DNA from: Phallusia fumigata
Lineage: Eukaryota; Chordata; Ascidiacea; Phlebobranchia; Ascidiidae
NCBI GenBank assembly: GCA_008931825.1
Contig: QXVZ01023530.1
Span: 1-64,000 of the forward strand
Length of the DNA: 64,000 nucleotides
Reading direction: 5' to 3'
In this document: positions 49,401 through 61,800 of the stretch, piece after piece
How positions within the stretch are numbered: the stretch's first letter is position 1
Layout: each line of letters opens with the position of its first letter
Program-made: the position numbers and the translations under genes
The notes under the pieces: model-generated
Databases searched by the model: none
The model's input: the letters and a program-made list of their open reading frames with translations, nothing else
Told to the model about the DNA's origin: nothing

Positions 49401-51708
49401 TCCCTGAAAGGTTGGACTCAACCATTTCCAGCCTGTGAATGTGAGTCAACTGTTATGCACAATATTAGTAATGTGTTCACAACATTACTTATCCCGGTGT
49501 GTGTTTTCAGTAAAAACCTGCCTTGCACCTGTGGCGCCATCTAATGGACATTTCACCAAGGCAAACTTGTTTTTTTCGCCTGGAGGTAATCCAGCAAGTT
49601 TTGCTGTAAACTCCCTGATTTTGTTTCATTGCAACACCGGATTTCAGTTGGTTGGTAAAAAGTTGGTTGGATGTCGGGATGGTGGAAAATGGTCTTCGAC
49701 CTTTCCTTTGTGCAAAGGTGAGACTTACAATTGACAATATGCATTAGGATATTTGTGTCAAAACTCTTTTCATGTTAATCCTTTTCAATTTTATGAGATA
49801 AAACTGCAAAAAGTATGAAACCATTTTTCCTGGTATTTAAAATTCCTCCTTTAATCTTTACACAACTAGTAGTCAAAGTTTGGTTGCAACTGAGTACATT
49901 CCTTTCAGCATTATTTGAAATGTTGTTATAATGGTTAATGACATAATGTATAAATGCTGTAGCTGTTAAATGCCTGAGTTCCAACATCTTGATACAAAAT
50001 GGATCATGGTTTCCACAACTTCCATCCTACTCCGTTGGTCAAACTATAGAATTCAGTTGCAAAGAGGGATACAACATCGTCGGCTCTTCTTCGTTGAAAT
50101 GCAAATCTAATGGAGATTTTAATCAAAAACCACCAACTTGTGAAAGTAAGTTTTAAACTTTTCTTTCTTGCAAATTTTTTCTATGTCTATTTTTTGTTGC
50201 AGTTCATCATTGCCCAGCTCCTGAATCTTCACCAAACTTGAACTATAACCCTGACCTTGAATCTTACCCGGTCCTGTGCCGAATCACCTTCTTATGTAAC
50301 CATGGTTACCAGTTAATTGGAGAAAATATTTCAGATTGTTTAAAAAGTGGAAAATGGTCAAATCCTGTGCCAACTTGCGAAGGTAAATTTCCATGCAGCC
50401 GGATACAATTTAGTTTTCTCACATCATTCCTGAAAATTCAATTTTAAGGCGTAAATAAAAATTTACAAACTGTAGGGTACAATATTCCTTATTTTGCAGA
50501 TTTACTCCTCTTTTGAAACATCTTAGTAGTATTCACTTGCTTAACAGAATATTATATGTTTAGCTATTACCTCCATGTTTTGCAGTGCAAAAGTGTCCAG
50601 AACCTCCGCTTCCAATCAACGGCAGTTTTACACCACAAAATTATTCCTACTTAGTTGGTGACAAAATCTATTACAAATGTGGAATGGGATATTCGTTAGT
50701 TGGAAATCAAAATCTCACTTGTTTGGAAACTGGAAAATGGTCTAATAACTTTCCATTTTGTGAAGGTAATAAGTTTGTTTTTAATTAGTCAATTGGTATT
50801 ATGCTGACCAATGAAAAAATTCAGGTTTTTAGAAGTCTTAAACTAAGCAATTAGGTAAAAGCCAACCAAAACTTTTGTTTTTTGAGGCAGTAAATTTTCC
50901 TTTCCCTAAAAAATATGATTATTTTACCAGTTTTGTTTTTATGACTGCAAACTATAAACTATAAAACAAATTTGAATGCTGCTGTAATTCTTTGGAAACA
51001 TTTTGTTTCTGCATGTTTGTGCCAGGTTGTGTGTTAAGCTGTTGTTTGTTTTTGTGCAGTGACAACATGCGATTCACCAGCCCCAGTGAAAGGTTCCAGT
51101 GTTAAACCTGTGCAAACAATGTATGAGATTGGACAAAGTTTGACTTATGAATGCAAGAATGGCTTTGTGTTGGAAGGTGAAGCTGTCTTAACTTGTGGAG
51201 CTAATGGGAAGTTTGACTATCCACCTCCAAGTTGTCTAAGTAAGTTAAAATATTTTTATTGGAAACATGCTTCATCTTTTGTGTAATTGGAAAAGTATTG
51301 ACTAAATCTGTACTGATATTAAAATCTGTCATGGTGCCTCACTTATAAAAGTACCACTGACACATTTTGGTAATGACCAGCGACAAGTTATATTTAACTT
51401 AGTGGGATCGTTAAGCTAAGAACCAAACGACCATCCAGAACCAACAACAACAAACTTTGGTTTCTGCAGGTCTTTTCTGTCCGAAACCACCAACACCACT
51501 GGGGGGCGTTGTAACATCAAGCACGGGGGAGTTTGGCGTTGGAGCAAAACTGTTATACGAATGTGAACCTGGTTACAAAATGGTTGGTAGTGAAAACGTA
51601 GTTTGCTTGGTGGGAGGATCGTGGTCAACTGAATTTCCCACTTGTCGAGGTAGTTGGAATGACCAAAAGTATTTAAGTTCTGTGGTTAACGGCACGAACG
51701 TGCTCTGA
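46405..51708 (+). CDS. Secreted protein with 13 CCP (sushi) domains
   Basis: Fourteen exons: 46405-46474 (signal peptide MKSTMKSLTFPVLLMLVANA), then one CCP per exon: 46763-46942, 47177-47353, 47472-47660, 47718-47900, 48525-48704, 48913-49092, 49267-49440, 49511-49717, 49963-50145, 50203-50382, 50586-50765, 51060-51239, 51470-51708. All junctions are phase 1. The product is 833 residues. The last exon runs past its CCP into a 19-residue tail to a TGA; no TM segment or GPI signal is seen, so it is probably secreted. Oddities: the CCP at 48525-48704 has Trp where the second cysteine should be; the CCPs at 49267 and 50203 each carry one extra cysteine. Many domains share LVG followed by NGGKWS or SGKWS. 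CCP proteins bind complement fragments, matrix or cell-surface ligands; nothing here fixes the ligand. Confidence 0.92.
48122..48172. repeat. 27-bp tandem repeat in a CCP-gene intron
   Basis: Two copies of TTTAGCTTYACCTRGTGGTG with ATGT following, starting at 48122 and 48149, in the long intron between the exons ending at 47900 and beginning at 48525. Confidence 0.75.
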
Positions 51709-51874
51709 ATCATCTCCGAATCTGTTTTTATTGTCATGAATGATTTATTATGTTGGCTTTTTATAAAACCAATGCCTAAAATCAACTCTGTTCCAACTTC
51801 AGTTTTTCAGAACTAATCCATTCAGTACGCAAGGATATGGATATGTCGATTGATGTGCGGATCAGTTTTAAGCA

Positions 51875-51880
51875 AATAAA
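51875..51880 (+). promoter_or_regulatory. Candidate polyadenylation signal of the 13-CCP gene
   Basis: AATAAA about 170 bases after the TGA at 51708, followed by a GT-rich stretch, as expected for a cleavage site. Confidence 0.55.
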
Positions 51881-52775
51881 ATATTCTGTTTCTGATTTGT
51901 TTGTGTCAGATGTCAGTTTTTAAAGTTCACAAGCAAAGTTTTCTTTGTGTTGCATGACAGCGTGTATATAATTTAGCGTAGATGAAGTAGAACAAAAACG
52001 CGATGCGGCGGCTAACACAAGGAAGAGGAATTTCGTATTTCGGGGAGGAATTCCAAAGGGTGTTTGGAGAAAACGAGTTAATCAGATTCAGTGCACCCAG
52101 ATAGGTAATAATTAAAAAATGGGCTGTGGCTCATCGGGAAAAGCCCCTCATAGACTTTTACCCTGGTCCCAAAAGCTCTTGGCTCGCCCACTGGTTCTAG
52201 TTGTTGTCCCTATGTAGACGGGTAATTGCCCTTTCCGACGGTTTCGCGCAAAACAAATTCCCTAAACTTAAAACTGTTCGGTGAAAACGTGACCCCTCAA
52301 TTGCGGTGTTACAGTTGAAAGGTTCCCTGATTGTCTTGACATTTAAACAATTTCATGTTTAACATTCCGTCTTCCAACAACGATTATTTTCAGAAAAACT
52401 TCTTTTTATTTATTTTGCCAGCGAGTGCCCCCTTATTACGTAACGAGAAGAGATTATGTTGCGCACTCAGTGATCGGTAAGAGCGATTAAATCCTCGTGT
52501 TATGGTGGGCTATAATTTTTGTCGTAGAAGATTAAGCAAAACCAACGACCGATAGCCGAGTTAGCCTTCAATTATATTGTTAGACTTTGTAATTACCGGC
52601 AATGTTTATCTCCATCTGGCTGCGGGGAGACACGTTTCGACGATTCTGGTAATTTTTCGTGGGTTTCATTATCTTTAATTTCTTTAAGATCAAAGTACTT
52701 AGGGCTTCACTTTAAATGTTGCAAAAAAGGTTTTGAAATGATGACGTAGACTTGGGTATTTACGTCAATCCCGGG
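51881..52775. other. Intergenic, between the two large CCP genes
   Basis: No gene is supported. The stretch has patches that look like decayed repeat (for example around 52120-52220), but no ends or coding parts could be defined. Confidence 0.4.
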
Positions 52776-52783
52776 TATATAAG
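52776..52783 (+). promoter_or_regulatory. TATA box of the large CCP gene
   Basis: TATATAAG lies 65 bases before the ATG at 52841. It gives a leader of about 35 bases, in contrast to the neighbouring CCP gene. Confidence 0.65.
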
Positions 52784-52840
52784 GCTGGAAAATGTTGTCA
52801 GCTGCACTTGGCCGGTTTCACACGGCGAAGAAACAACAAT

Positions 52841-55800
52841 ATGAAGTCTGTGTTTTTCCTCGGAGTTTTGTGCTGGGCAAGCGCCGTATCCGCGCAGTAC
52901 CAAAAAAGTAAGTTGGTTTTATGAATGAATTTGGTAACTGCAAAAATAAAACGTTTATTGAGTTAAATATAATTCAAACTGATTTCAGGTAAAATCTGCT
53001 GAAATCATAATTAACGATTAATATAAAAGCAAGCCCTTGCTTACCCGCGTAACAGTTCGGATGGTAATTAAAATCAACCATAAAGCTTATTTCGAACGGT
53101 TTTTATAAACACGCTTGATATTTTAGCTGTTTCAAATGTCCGGACTTTTTATTGCAGGTTGGTGTCTAACAGTCGGCGTCGATAATGGAGATTACTGGCC
53201 ACGGCGCCGATATTTCTGGAAGGGTTATTCTATTACTTACACATGCAACAAAGGGTATCAGATGGTTGGACCAGCCAAGCTTACTTGTGTTCAGGGGATT
53301 GGTTGGAATGCTAGAGCCCCAACCTGTGAACCAACAAGTAAGGAACTACTTCGTTATTTTGACCAACCCGATAATTTGGGTTACAATTGAATCGTACCGA
53401 CGTGCAAAAATACAAATCCATCAGTATTATTTTCTTTAAAGTTTAAAAATAAACTGTTTAAACATGCTGCACCGTATATTTAATTTTAATGCAACCAATA
53501 TTGTTGTTACATAGCAAGGGGATGCTCTAGACCGGATTCTCCTGCAAATGGCAACATTAAACCATTCAACCAACATCATTTCTATGTTGGTGACAAAATT
53601 TGGTTTACTTGCAATGCCGGTTACGAAATCCTTGATGGCGAGAAAAAAGATGTTACTTGCCTTTCAAGCGGATGGTCTCATGACACTCCAGACTGCATTC
53701 GTAAGTTTTTGCGTTGTTTATAGTTACTTGTTTGTTTATTTTTGTTCTTTTTTGTGATTTTGCCGGGAGACAAATTTTTTAAGTTGCAAAAACAGTATTC
53801 AATCACGCGTGGCTTTAGCTAGTGGTGCATGACCCACGCATCGAAGCGAATCAATAATAGTTTTTTTTAATTCCTGTGATAACCAACTGGCAACAGGCCT
53901 GTTTGAGTAAAATTTTTGCACAGCACAAATGCTTATGCTTCACATACGGACAACTTGTTCTGTTTTTAGGAGTTTCTCGTGGGTGTGGTCAACCAGAAGC
54001 ACCGGAAAAGGGCGGACTTAAACCAATTAAACAATCTTATTCTGTTGATGAAAAGGTTTGGTACTTTTGCGACGCTGGCTATACAATCAACAAGGACGAC
54101 AAAAAAGATATTGTTTGCAAATCCAACGGCCAGTGGTCCCATGGCCCCCCCAGATGTGAAGGTGAGTTATAAATCTGCTGAAACTGCTATCTGTCATCAA
54201 ACACAATGACAAATTCGAGTCAAAATTACAGCAAATAAAACAAGGCTCTAAAAATGTTTGTAAAGTTTTACATATGAAGTTAGTTTCATGTTGAAATTAA
54301 CCCTTGTGTTTTTGTTCCAGCTGACAGTAAGTCATGTGGCCGACCAGCTCGTGTGCGCTACGCTTATTACAGACCCTATGCATCATCCTACAAACCTGGC
54401 ACATCTGTCACATACAGATGTAGAAATGGATACAAGTTGAATGGAGAAGCTGAGGCAACTTGTCAGGATAACGGAAACTGGGATTCAACACCTAGCTGCT
54501 CGAGTAAATATTTTGCAACTTGTGGAATAGTAAACGCAGTCAGATTTTCTGTTGAATATTTACAAATTGTCTTGGCTTTGTTTATTAGATTTTTCTACTT
54601 TTTGTTTTTCAGTAATAACTTGCTCGAAGCCGGATATTCCTGATGGTGGAGATATTCGTCCCAACAAAGAATCATACAGAACAAATGAGCGAGTTTACTT
54701 CCGATGCAACCAAGGTTATTCCCGGTCTGGTCCTTCCTACGCCAAATGCATTGATGGAAAATGGAGCGGCACTGCAGCTTGCACTGGTATGTTGTCACTC
54801 TATGCAATAAAACCAATAAACAGATACTCAGTGACTCAATAATTTTCCTCAGATATGTTTAAACCTAAGAGCTGTCTTTAAAACAAAAAAATTTGAAACA
54901 GACCTCCTTTCTTTTCAAGCTATTCAGTGTGATCCTCTGCAAGCACCTGACAATGGAAGCATTGAACCTGAGCAAAATGCTTATGATGTTACAGACGTGA
55001 TCACATTTTCATGTGACGATGGTTATATGCTTGTTGGTTCAGCATCAAGCACTTGCAGGGAAAATGCTCATTGGTCAAATGCTGTGCCTACTTGCCAGTG
55101 TAAGAAATGTCTCTGAAAAGAATTATTTAAAGAGGCATGCAAGTTTTAATTATCCTCTTTATTTTTGTTTATTTGTGCAGCCAACACATGTGCTGCACTG
55201 ACAGCTCCATTTAAAGGAGAACTTTCACCCATTCAAACAGTTTATCAAGTTAATGATGTGATCTCGTTTTCTTGTGAGGGTGGTTATGAACTAATGGGAG
55301 CTGAAGAGGTTGTGTGTCAGAGTAATGGAGATTGGACCGATGTTGAACCAACTTGTGAAGGTTATTTATACCAGCAGCATAATTATGGTTCTAGGTGTTT
55401 CAGCATTAGGATTCTTAGATATATGGACCTGTTTTCAAAATAATATGAAAACCTAATCAGCGATAACAGGCACTTCATACATTACAACCTTTCTAGCTTA
55501 AAATTTTCCCCCCTTTTTATGAACTATTGTCTTGTGGTCATGTGTGATAACATTATTACATGTTAGTTTAATATATTTGTTTGACAAAAAAAGACAAAGA
55601 TTTAAACAAAAATATATATTTTTTATTTGTCTGATAATAAAATCACAAAGAACTGTTCTCTTGAAAAATGAAAGAAACGTTTTCTTAAGGTAAAACCTTT
55701 TTTGGGGTTCTTCATAAGATTACCATTCATGTTTAAGGTTGACATTAGGCCTGTTTTCGGGGTTGATATTTTTCTTGGAAGATTTTACGCAGAAAACATG

Positions 55801-58800
55801 CTAGATCTTTTCTCAAGTCAATATGTATTGCATTTTTGTTACAGCTGTTACTTGTGATGGATTGATTGCTCCCGAAAATGGGCAACAGTCATCGGACAAA
55901 CCAAAATACAGAATCGGCGAACAAGTTGATTTTACTTGTGATGATGGATTTGACTTGGTTGGTTCAGAGCAACTTGAATGTCTTGAATCTGGAACTTGGT
56001 CAGATGTGGAACCTACCTGTCGGCGTAAGAAATCCCACATTAGTTTGTTTGCTGCCTGATAGCTCACCTAAGATTCCATGCAATTTACTTGAAGATAATG
56101 TTANAATGAAAGAAACGTTTTCTTAAGGTAAAACCTTTTTTGGGGTTCTTCATAAGATTACCATTCATGTTTAAGGTTGACATTAGGCCTGTTTTCGGGG
56201 TTGATATTTTTCTTGGAAGATTTTACGCAGAAAACATGCTAGATCCTTTCTCAAGTCAATATGTATTGCATTTTTGTTACAGCTGTTACTTGTGATGGAT
56301 TGATTGCTCCCGAAAATGGGCAACAGTCATCGGACAAACCAAAATACAGAATCGGCGAACAAGTTGATTTTACTTGTGATGATGGATTTGACTTGGTTGG
56401 TTCAGAGCAACTTGAATGTCTTGAATCTGGAACTTGGTCAGATGTGGAACCTACCTGTCGGCGTAAGAAATCCCACATTAGTTTGTTTGCTGCCTGATAG
56501 CTCACCTAAGATTCCATGCAATTTACTTGAAGATAATGTTAAAATATGTTACCAAATTGCCACCATCAGTTTACCTTTGTTGCTGGTCAATTTTGAGTAA
56601 TTTTGCTGATATAAACAACTTTGAACCTAGAAAACAGAAACTAGAAAATTCAGTTTTGATCCCAACTTAACATCTGTTGAATTAGGTTGTAACAACAATT
56701 TTATATGTTTACAGCTCGTACATGTGGAGAACTGTTTGCCCCTGACAATGGTGAAATGGATATCGTGCAAACTGAATACGATGTTGGACAAACTGTTACA
56801 TTTACATGCTTTCCTACTTTCATATTGGTTGGCGCAGATCAGCTGACTTGTCAAAGCTCAGGGGAATGGGATGCACTGGAACCTGTGTGTGAAGGTAAAA
56901 ACAAAAATATTTCTGTAACAAAGCAACTGTTTGACTTCACAGAACATTGGAAAAATTAAATCTTGCTTCTAAACCCTTATAGACTGTGTATAACCAAATG
57001 CATGAACAAAAACATTATCCCTTTATGTAACAGGTTTAGGTTTTGTGGACAGAGTTTTGACCTTTATTGTTTAACTTTACTGGGACTTACATGTAATGCA
57101 AGACATTGACTAAAAAGGCCTTTTTCTAGAAATAACATGCGACGCATTGATCGCTCCTGACAATGGTGCAATTTCATCTGATGATGAAAAGTTCAATGTT
57201 GGTGAAACTGTCGAGTTCACATGTGATGAAGGCTTTAACCTAATTGGAGCAACTTCTTCAGTTTGCCAAGACTCTACACTGTGGAGTGAACCAGAACCTT
57301 TCTGTGAACGTGAGTATTTTTGTTCATGTTTCCCCACACACTGCTCTAACATCTGGGCAAAATTCCATCAGAGTTTACCACTTTTATTTTGATTTGCAGC
57401 TGTGTCATGCAACGCACTTGTGGAGCCACAAAATGGCGAATTTTCAAGCAACCAAGATTTCTATTCTGTCGGTGACACTATTGATGTAACTTGCGACCAA
57501 GGATATATTCTTGTTGGTGTTTCCCAGCTGGCATGTGAAATTGATGGCTCCTGGTCAGATGAAGTTCCTATTTGTGAAGGTACAATTTGCAGTGGACTGT
57601 AGTAGCATGGATGTTTAGAAAATAAATGCTTCACCAAAAAAAATTTTTAAATAAATTCATGGCCAAGCATAGTGTATTTCATTGTGGCTGTGTTGAACAT
57701 TATAAAAATGGTGAGCTTGCTGGAAGCTGATCAAAGATTTCTATGCAAGTCTATTCTATACAAGTTTCCTAAAGCTTTTAATGCCTTATTTTATATTTGA
57801 AGCTGTTACATGTGCTGAACTCACTCCCCCTGTTGACGGAGGCCTCAGCCCCACCCAGGACGAATACGCAGTCGACGCAATCATCACTTTTACTTGTGAC
57901 GAAGGATTTGAGTTGGTAGGAAGCGTAGATGTTCGATGCCAAGCCGATGGAACTTGGACCGACTTTGAACCTGTTTGCATTCGTGAGTTTGTATTTTGCT
58001 AAAAAGTGATGTTTTTTAGGTTAAAGTTTAAGTTTCAGGTTTTTATGTTGTCCTCACAACCAGGTGGCTACACTTTGTGTTACTGATACTTCATATCATT
58101 CTGTTAAAGTTGGGATAGCTTAACAACATTGACAACTTATTGCTGTAACCCCATTCAATCCAGTAAAATAAACTTTTCGTTTAACAGCAACACAAGCTAC
58201 ATGTATAACACCTGTCATTATTAAAAGGATGGATTTAAATCATTGATCAAAAACCAAAACAAATTTGGGATTCAGTTGTTATGACGACCTTACATTTTTT
58301 CAGCTCGTCAGTGCAGCGAACTTGAAACACCACTCAACGGTGAGATGGATTTGGTGAAAGTTTTCTATGATGTCGGGGATGTGGTGACATTCACATGTGT
58401 GGAAGGTTTCACACTGACTGGTGCTGAATCAACGACTTGTCAATCAAATGGAAATTGGTCGGATGAAGAACCAACATGCATTGGTACGATTTTCATTAGA
58501 CTCTTGTTTAGTTTGTTTATTTTTGTTTAGTGATCACAACAAGTTGCCTTGCTTATCATCACTATGTGATAAATACCATCACCCCTGATAAATATTTTTT
58601 GGCGTTGAACACTTTCTCAACTGGGAAACCCCTTTTCCGCGGCCCAGGTTAAACTGTTGCTCTTTCCACAGCTGTTATGTGTGACCCGCTCCCCCCTCCC
58701 AACAACGGTGACGTCAATCCGTTCCAACCCACTGGTTACGGCGTGGATGACGTCATCACCTTCTCATGTGATCCCGGTTACGAGTTGGATGGGGCAGTGA

Positions 58801-61800
58801 CGTCAGTTTGTCAGAGTGACGCAACATGGACTGAACAGCCTCCAGTTTGCAACGGTGAATTTGAACTCTGCTTCTAACCCTACTTCCTAACAACTGTTTA
58901 CAAAACCGAAACCTGACCCTGATAAACATCTTGACGTTGCTTGTGCCTTTGTCCGCCCAACTCTACACTGCAGTCGCATATAACGTTGTTATGTTTTGCA
59001 GAAGTGACCTGCGCGCCCCTGTTCGCCCCAGCAAACGGTGGTTTGGGACCTGAGCAAACCTCCTACAATGTCAACAGCGAAATCACATTTACATGCGATG
59101 AAGGTTATATTTTGACCGGCAGCGAAGTTGTGACGTGTGGTGATGATGGCAATTGGTCGGATTTTGAGCCAACATGTGAAGGTAAGAGGGAATATTGGGG
59201 TTGGAATTAATTTACTAACGTTTTTACAACACTGCCCAAGTTTCGTTGCGTCCTCGCGCAGTGTTGGGAAAGTACGAGGATTTCCTCAACAGTGACGTCA
59301 TTTGCATCCAGCCTTTCCCAGCTTACAGAGACAGCATGTTTGCCAAATGTTACCAAATTTTTATTTACAGCGATTCAGTGTTTTGCGCCTATTGTTCCGG
59401 AAAATGGTGAGATCCAACCTCAACCATCCAAGGACTTATATGATCGTGATGAGGAAGTCTTCTTCTCATGTGACGAAGGATATAGACTTGTTGGAGCAAC
59501 ATCCATTGTCTGTTTGTTGTCGGGAGATTGGAGTGACATTGAACCAACATGTGAACGTAAATCAGTTGTTTTAATGTTGACAGCGTTCCTCGCTGTATCT
59601 GCTTGCCTATGAAAACTGCAAAAATGTTGTTGACAAATACGTTTGCCTTACTTGGGTATTTGTTGTGAGCAAAGTCATTGTGACATCTATCTGTGAATTT
59701 TCACTGAAAGCATGTGTTAACTTGCAGAGATCATCTGTGACAGACCAGCCACACCACAGAACGGAAACATTGATTCGGATTTGACCGAATTCCCATTCAA
59801 CTCTGTCGTCTTTTTTACATGTGATGAAGGTTATACATTAAACGGGGCTGAATTGGTCACGTGCCAAGAAGATAGTTTGTGGTCTGACGTTGAACCGACT
59901 TGCGAAGGTGAAAATTATACGTATTGTTTAATCTTTGCTCGCACATTCGCTGCACCTCTTTAAATATTCAACAAAACTAATCCCTGCGTATTTTATTTAG
60001 CCGTCCAATGCCAGACGCTCGATGCACCGCTAGATGGCTCCCTCTCACCTTCACAGGATCTTTTTAATGTTGACGCAACAATTACGTTCACATGTGATCC
60101 AGGATTCACACTGATTGGTGCAGATGAGGTTGCTTGTTTAGTTACGGGCACTTGGTCAGATGTCACTCCTATTTGCGAACGTAAGTGCCAAACCTTAAAA
60201 GTATGTTGTCATGAAAACGCGATGCATTAGATTGTTCATACCTCTACTCTGAATTGAAACGAAACTAAATAAAAAAAAACGCATTGCCCTGTTAAAACAG
60301 ATATTTGACCATAAATTTCTGCTCATTCCACGTCATTTTTTTGCTTAGCTGTTGATTGTAGTGAGTTAACTTCCCCGTTGTTGCATTTTCAGCTGTTGAG
60401 TGCGGTGAGTTAACCGCCCCAGCAAACGGAGGTCTTTCACCAAGTTTTGGAAGTTACCCGGTAGATAGCGTGGTAACTTTCACATGTGATGATGGATTCT
60501 TCTTCAACGGGGCTGAGGAACTTACTTGTTTGTCAACAGGCGAATGGTCCGATGTTGAACCAACATGCGAAGGTAACTGCCATGTTCAAATTATTTTTGA
60601 AAGTGACACAGCGCACTCGGTTACTTAGTGAATCCTCGTCAATTTATAAGTGGCAAAGCTTCTAAAACATTCTAAACACAAAAGAAATGAACCGAATTTT
60701 TACATTTTTACAAAACTGTGCGTTATACAATGTTACTTGTAATAAAACGTAAAATGCTTCTGCACAGTATCGAAAATACCAAAAACCATTTGTTTCTCAG
60801 CTGAGATGTGTGACCAACCCGAGGTGCCGGAGTTCGGTTCGATTATTTCCATCAAAACCATGTACCCAGTAGGTGGCGTGGCTGAGTTCTCCTGTAACCT
60901 GGGTTACCAACTTGTCGGCGCTGAAACGATCACGTGCGAAGTTGGAGCGATTTGGTCAGATGTGGAACCGACCTGTGAACGTAAGTTTGGTTCCACATCG
61001 AAGTATTCTGGAAATCTCTGTGGTAACACGTGACCACGGTGTGATGGCGGGCCTATTGTGACGTAAACAATCTAGTTCTTTTTCCGATAAACCAATGAAC
61101 GTATCATGGTTTCCCCAACTTTCCGTGGTAATGACGTCATTTTACGTTTAGCGATCACGTGTCGCGACCTGACTGCTCCGGATCAAGGTTCTCTCTCACC
61201 CGTGCAAGGAACTTACAGCGCCGGTGACTTAGTGGGTTTCACTTGCGACGATGGTTACATTGTGCAGGGCGCATCTCATATCAGATGTCTCCACACTGGA
61301 CTATGGTCTGACGTTGAACCAACGTGCCAAGGTTCGTACTGCTACTGCTTCCTATTGCCTGATTAGAAAAATCTGCTTTCAACCCTGTTTACAACACTAC
61401 CTGACTTTTGAGGTTTAATTTCAAATAGTTTGCGCATGTTTAAAACGATTTTCAAACACTTCAGTACGGTTGACTGCACATAACACGTTCGTAGCCAGTG
61501 TAAAGTCATTCAAGCGTACGTTGTTTGCAGAAATCCGCTGTCCAGCCCTCACTGCTCCGGATCAAGGTTCCCTCTCTCCCGACCAAGCTGATTACGCAAT
61601 CGCGGCGGAAGTGACGTTTACATGCGATGAAAACTTTAAGTTGAAGGGGGAGGAAGTTCTGAGATGTTTGCCGGATGGGAGGTGGTCGCATCCCGAACCC
61701 ACATGTGCAGGTAAGGACTGTATTGTTTGACTCAGGATGCTTGAAGGCTGATATATCCAAGTTTCAATCGTCTATCGTCGCATGTTTGTGAGCCCACAAA

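Noticed and set aside
56283-56462. A second copy of a CCP exon as a genuine domain
   Set aside because: It is identical to 55845-56024 including flanking introns, and the copies meet at a single N, so a contig overlap is far more likely.
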